Assembly: GCA_902525575.1 (NCBI GenBank)
Contig: CABZHU010000006.1
Location: 1 to 49,997, forward strand
DNA length: 49,997 nucleotides
Source: an uncultured Pelagibacteraceae bacterium
GTDB lineage: Bacteria > Pseudomonadota > Alphaproteobacteria > Pelagibacterales > AG-422-B15
Direction of reading: 5' to 3'
Both the position numbers and the translations under genes were made by a program. Numbering within the stretch: the stretch's first letter is position 1; each line of letters begins with the position of its first letter. Positions 46,974 to 49,997 of this stretch are shown here, in pieces. Below the pieces are notes generated by a model, which searched no databases, had not been told where the DNA came from, and saw nothing but the letters and a program-made list of their open reading frames with translations.

Positions 46974-47288
46974 ATGAACAGAATTCTTCATTTGAGTACA
47001 AGAATTAGAAAATATTATCCATATTTTTTCTTCCCATTAATAATCATATATCTCTCATTTAATATATTTGATGGAAATAATGGTCTTTTATCACATGCAA
47101 GGTTTGATAACGAAATTATAACGCTAGAAAATAAAATTAACTCTTTAAGGGCTAATAATAACCTAATGCAAATTAAGATCTCTTCTTTACAAAATCTAAG
47201 CCTCAACAGCGACCTGGTTGACGAACAGATACGCAATGTCTTAGGTTATGGAAAATCAAACGAATACATTGTATTTTTTGATAAGTAG
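46974..47288 (+). CDS. ftsB: FtsB/DivIC-type septum formation protein
   Basis: The product (about 104 residues from ATG 46974; GTG 46950 is an alternative) has one membrane helix at about residues 16-33. A coiled-coil stretch with NEIITLENKINSLRANNNLM follows, then VDEQIRNVLGYGKSNEYIVFF. This is the DivIC/FtsB layout, a bitopic protein of the division machinery. Position between eno and lipA fits alphaproteobacterial ftsB, although the pyruvate dehydrogenase genes usually found between ftsB and lipA are missing. The call rests on topology, the tail motif and context more than on strong identity. Confidence 0.8.
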   Translation: MNRILHLSTRIRKYYPYFFFPLIIIYLSFNIFDGNNGLLSHARFDNEIITLENKINSLRANNNLMQIKISSLQNLSLNSDLVDEQIRNVLGYGKSNEYIVFFDK

Positions 47289-47310
47289 TATCACTTGAAA
47301 TATAGGTGAA

Positions 47311-47337
47311 TTGTCTTTATTTATTAATAAAGCACAA
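47311..47337 (+). promoter_or_regulatory. Hairpin overlapping the lipA start codon
   Basis: CTTTATT (47315-47321) and AATAAAG (47326-47332) form a perfect 7-base-pair stem with a TATT loop. TTGT (47311-47314) can extend it by pairing with ACAA (47334-47337) around a bulged C at 47333, so the A of the lipA ATG is included. No Shine-Dalgarno is evident. It could limit translation of lipA or be a weak terminator after ftsB, though no U-tract follows. Confidence 0.4.
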
Positions 47338-48260
47338 TGAATAATCAAATTTCCAAAGCATTATTAAGAAAAAATTTTTCTGATTTAAAAAGTCCAATAA
47401 AACCTGACTGGATTAAGGTATCTATTCCATCAAACAAGATCAGTCAAACTAAGAATACTTTAAAAGAAAATAAGATAGTTACAGTTTGTGAGGAGGCAAT
47501 GTGCCCAAATTTGTCGGAATGTTGGGAAAAGAAACATGCTACTGTTATGATATTAGGAGATGTATGTACTCGATCATGTAGTTTCTGTAATATTAAAACA
47601 GGAAAACCAAACAAGATTGACATTTTAGAACCATCAAGAGTTGCAAGTACTGTAAAGAGTCTGGGTCTAAAACATGTTGTTATTACTTCTGTTGATAGAG
47701 ATGATCTAAATGATGGTGGGGCCCAGCATTTTGCAAATACAATTAAAAAAATTAAAGATATATCTCCAAATACAACTGTTGAAATTCTTACTCCAGATTT
47801 CAGGGGGAAAGATTCATCATTGGGAATTATAGCAAAAACAGAAATTGATGTTTTTAATCACAATCTAGAAACAATAAAAAGGCTATACAAGGAAGTACGT
47901 CCTGGTGCAGATTATCATCATTCTCTAAAAATACTCGGAGAAATTAAACTTTTGAAACCTTCTGTATTTACTAAATCTGGAATAATGATTGGTCTAGGTG
48001 AAAAGTTTGATGAAATAAGAATTTTAATGGATGATTTAAGAGAACAGGATGTAGATTTTATTACTATCGGTCAGTATCTAAGACCGACATTAAATCATCA
48101 TCCTGTAATCAAATATCACAATCCGGATTATTTTATACGCATTCAGGATGAAGCGTTAAACAAAGGTTTTAAAATCGTATCATCTTCACCGTTTACTAGA
48201 TCATCTTATCACGCAGAGAGTGATTTTAATAAATTAAAACATTTACATTCAGGTGCCTAA
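47337..48260 (+). CDS. lipA: Lipoyl synthase
   Basis: LipA is a radical SAM enzyme that inserts two sulfur atoms into octanoyl groups on E2 and H proteins. The auxiliary cluster cysteines are C51, C56 and C62 (CEEAMCPNLSEC). The radical SAM cysteines are C77, C81 and C84 (CTRSCSFC). The C-terminal serine motif is RSSYHA. At 307 residues it is complete. The stop overlaps ratA by 8 bases. No octanoyltransferase or lipoyl-dependent dehydrogenase gene is in the window. Confidence 0.98.
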   Translation: MNNQISKALLRKNFSDLKSPIKPDWIKVSIPSNKISQTKNTLKENKIVTVCEEAMCPNLSECWEKKHATVMILGDVCTRSCSFCNIKTGKPNKIDILEPSRVASTVKSLGLKHVVITSVDRDDLNDGGAQHFANTIKKIKDISPNTTVEILTPDFRGKDSSLGIIAKTEIDVFNHNLETIKRLYKEVRPGADYHHSLKILGEIKLLKPSVFTKSGIMIGLGEKFDEIRILMDDLREQDVDFITIGQYLRPTLNHHPVIKYHNPDYFIRIQDEALNKGFKIVSSSPFTRSSYHAESDFNKLKHLHSGA

Positions 48261-48696
48261 GCAAGAAGAAAAACAAATCGTTTCATACACGAAAGATCAG
48301 ATGTTTGATCTAGTTTCAAATATTGACAAATATAAAGAATTTCTTCCATGGTGCAATGACTCTAAAATTATTAGTCGAGAGAGATTTGATGACTATGAGG
48401 TAGTTATTGCAGATTTAGAAATTGGATATGATCAATTTGTTTACACATATAGAAGTGAAGTGAAGCTATCAAAAGATAAATCATTTATAAACGTGAAAAA
48501 CCTTGATGGTCCTTTTAAATATCTTACTAATGAGTGGAAATTTACCGATATTGATGAACATAATTCTGAAATTGAATTTATGATTGATTTCGAATTAAAT
48601 CTTTCTTTATTAGATGTATTAATGAAAAAATTTTTCAACTTGGCATTTCAGAGAATGGTTAGTGCATTTATTGATCGCGCAAAAGAGATATATTAA
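48253..48696 (+). CDS. ratA: RatA/Coq10-like START-domain protein
   Basis: The 147-residue protein belongs to the polyketide cyclase/Coq10 START-like family (YSYT-type start, FDLVSNIDKYKEFLPWC near residue 18). Family members bind ubiquinone (Coq10) or are described as the RatA toxin of E. coli. Ubiquinone binding is the more plausible role in an alphaproteobacterium with complex I. The GTG at 48253 gives MPKQEEKQIVSYTK. Its TAA stop lies in the palindrome TTAA shared with the convergent pncC stop. Confidence 0.86.
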   Translation: MPKQEEKQIVSYTKDQMFDLVSNIDKYKEFLPWCNDSKIISRERFDDYEVVIADLEIGYDQFVYTYRSEVKLSKDKSFINVKNLDGPFKYLTNEWKFTDIDEHNSEIEFMIDFELNLSLLDVLMKKFFNLAFQRMVSAFIDRAKEIY

Positions 48697-49184
48697 AACT
48701 TCTTTAACTCTTTTAATATTAGGTAAATTGCATATTCTGTACTCTTTTTTTGAATAGCCAGTCTTGTTTTTTCATGAAATACTTTTTTTGTAGTTTTAAA
48801 TATATATTTCTTATTAATTTTTGAACCAATACCAAAAAATACGCATCCAACAGGTGTTCTCGAATTGCCACCACTTGGTCCCGCAACCCCAGTAACAGAT
48901 AGAAGAATTTCACTATCTGTTATTATTTTGAGGCCCTTAATCATCGCAAGAGCAGTTTGGTGACTAACAGCTCCATAATTTACAATTGTACTCTTTGGAA
49001 CTCCCAATAATCTTATTTTCATCTTGTTTGAATATGTAATGCACGCTCCATTAAAAAAAAGAGAAGAGCCATTTATGCTTGTTAAATATTTACTTATCAT
49101 GCCCCCTGTACAGGATTCTGCTAAAGATATTGTAAATTTCTTTTTTGATCGTATTTTTTTTATTTTTAATAAATCTGAAGTCAT
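48693..49184 (-). CDS. pncC: Nicotinamide-nucleotide amidohydrolase (CinA C-terminal domain protein)
   Basis: This is a stand-alone CinA C-terminal domain of 163 residues that deamidates NMN to nicotinic acid mononucleotide in pyridine nucleotide recycling. Signatures are SLAESCTGGMISKYLT, NGACITYSNKMKIRLLGV, GAVSHQTALAM and VTGVAGPSGGNSRTPVGCVF. The N-terminal molybdopterin-binding-like domain of full CinA is absent, as in most alphaproteobacterial copies. It overlaps pgpA by 4 bases and converges on ratA. Confidence 0.92.
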   Translation of the reverse strand: MTSDLLKIKKIRSKKKFTISLAESCTGGMISKYLTSINGSSLFFNGACITYSNKMKIRLLGVPKSTIVNYGAVSHQTALAMIKGLKIITDSEILLSVTGVAGPSGGNSRTPVGCVFFGIGSKINKKYIFKTTKKVFHEKTRLAIQKKSTEYAIYLILKELKKF

Positions 49185-49639
49185 AGTAGGATCAATATCT
49201 TATATACCATAAGAATTATTAATGAATATATTCCGGCAACAATATCATCTAATATTACGCCATACGATCCCTTTAAGTCTTCCATTTTGTTTATAGGATA
49301 TATTTTATATATATCAAAAAATCTAAATGTAACAAATGCAATTAAAACTTCATATATATTAAAATTCACTATAAATAATAACGGTATCGATTGACCTAGA
49401 AATTCATCTACAATTACCTCAGAGGGATCTTTTTTTTTATAATTATCTAAATAGATATCTGTAAAATAAAATGAAACAGATAAAACGCATAAAAACAAAA
49501 TTATAAAATAAAAAATAGAAAACAAATCAATAAAAACATACCAAATAAGGATTGCAAGCAATGATCCAAACGTACCTGGCGCAATAGAAATAAAACCAAT
49601 TCCAAAAAGTGTAGTAAAATATTTAGTGAAATTTTTCAT
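49181..49639 (-). CDS. pgpA: Phosphatidylglycerophosphatase A
   Basis: PgpA dephosphorylates phosphatidylglycerophosphate to phosphatidylglycerol, downstream of the CdsA product. Family motifs are GIGFISIAPGTFGSLLAILI near residue 14 and the acidic DEFLGQSIPLLF with EVIVDE. About four hydrophobic segments are seen over 152 residues. The gene lies in the conserved ispF-pgpA-pncC order; it overlaps ispF by 1 base and pncC by 4. Confidence 0.93.
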   Translation of the reverse strand: MKNFTKYFTTLFGIGFISIAPGTFGSLLAILIWYVFIDLFSIFYFIILFLCVLSVSFYFTDIYLDNYKKKDPSEVIVDEFLGQSIPLLFIVNFNIYEVLIAFVTFRFFDIYKIYPINKMEDLKGSYGVILDDIVAGIYSLIILMVYKILILL

Positions 49640-49997
49640 TAATTAATTAGGTTAATTGTTGCCCAGCAACCTATAGCTTCTGATTTTCCAAAGATGCCAA
49701 TATCGTCAGCTGTTTTCCCTTTAATGTTAATTAAGTTCTTATTACATTTTAACAATTTAGATAAGTTATTTTTAATTGTAGTTTTGTATTTTTCTAATCT
49801 AATTTTCTGACAGATAATAGTAATATCTAAATTTATGATTATAGAGTTATCTAGATCAATTTTATTTTTAATTTTATTAAGTAATTTAATTGATGAAATA
49901 TTTTTATATTTTTTTAATGGAGGAAAGAACTTGCCAATATCACCTTTAGCATTGGCTCCAAGTAAAGCATCAATTACTGAATGAAGCACTACATCGC
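49639..49997 (-). CDS. ispF: 2-C-methyl-D-erythritol 2,4-cyclodiphosphate synthase (5' end outside window)
   Basis: IspF makes the cyclic diphosphate intermediate of the MEP isoprenoid pathway. The visible part begins DVVLHSVIDALLGANAKGDI at the window edge, a conserved IspF block with a metal-ligand histidine. It continues through GKTADDIGIFGKSEAIGCWA to the end. About 119 residues are visible of the usual 155-160 for stand-alone IspF. The reading frame is open to the edge, so it may be single or fused behind IspD, as often occurs in alphaproteobacteria; this window cannot tell. Confidence 0.94.
   Translation of the reverse strand, partial: DVVLHSVIDALLGANAKGDIGKFFPPLKKYKNISSIKLLNKIKNKIDLDNSIIINLDITIICQKIRLEKYKTTIKNNLSKLLKCNKNLINIKGKTADDIGIFGKSEAIGCWATINLIN

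Noticed and set aside
1-49997. tRNA or rRNA genes, insertion sequences, prophage, CRISPR arrays, defence or biosynthetic clusters
   Set aside because: Nearly all bases are accounted for by housekeeping genes with intact order, and no gap is long enough or shows the repeats or motifs needed.

Overview
The window is a gene-dense, AT-rich (roughly 30% GC by eye) chromosome segment with about 48 protein-coding genes. There is no rRNA, tRNA, mobile element or CRISPR, and no gene-free stretch longer than about 130 bases. Gene order points to an alphaproteobacterium: nuoD-N followed by birA, coaX, RNase J, methylmalonyl-CoA epimerase, DUF1467, proS, lolCD and dnaE; rpsB-tsf-pyrH-frr-uppS-cdsA-dxr-bamA-skp-lpxD-fabZ-lpxA-lpxI; ppiD-trpEGDC; tpiA-secG-pyrG-kdsA-eno-ftsB-lipA-ratA; ispF-pgpA-pncC. 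A GTTC-N7-GTTC SOS box in front of lexA supports this. Low GC, overlapping genes and several family members missing from otherwise conserved neighbourhoods suggest a streamlined, probably free-living marine lineage. The exact clade cannot be fixed from sequence alone.

Layout. Bases 1-12207 (+) hold the respiratory complex I operon; nuoD is cut by the window edge and most junctions overlap. Bases 12213-22704 (+) continue without a break through biotin ligase, type III pantothenate kinase, a frameshifted RNase J, methylmalonyl-CoA epimerase, a DUF1467 membrane protein, prolyl-tRNA synthetase, the LolCD lipoprotein exporter and DNA polymerase III alpha. A 127-base gap with a structured leader precedes rpsB. 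From 22832 to 34085 (+) the genes run from translation (rpsB, tsf, frr) and UMP kinase into envelope biogenesis: undecaprenyl diphosphate, CDP-diacylglycerol, MEP-pathway isoprenoids, outer-membrane protein assembly and lipid A.

Bases 34090-41948 (-) form a block transcribed in the order ppiD, trpE, trpG, trpD, trpC, lexA, gltA. lexA has its own SOS operator. A 47-base divergent spacer separates ppiD from tpiA. Bases 41996-48696 (+) carry tpiA, secG, pyrG, kdsA, eno, ftsB, lipA and ratA. The window closes with ispF (partial), pgpA and pncC on the minus strand, convergent with ratA through a shared TTAA double stop.

The genes are almost all housekeeping. The points most worth a second look are a roughly 150-residue insert near the C-terminus of NuoG carrying two W-x2-LS-x2-Q motifs, the one-base frameshift in RNase J, a possible rpsB leader switch, small perfect hairpins abutting the pyrG and lipA start codons, and the absence of rseP and lpxB from their usual places.
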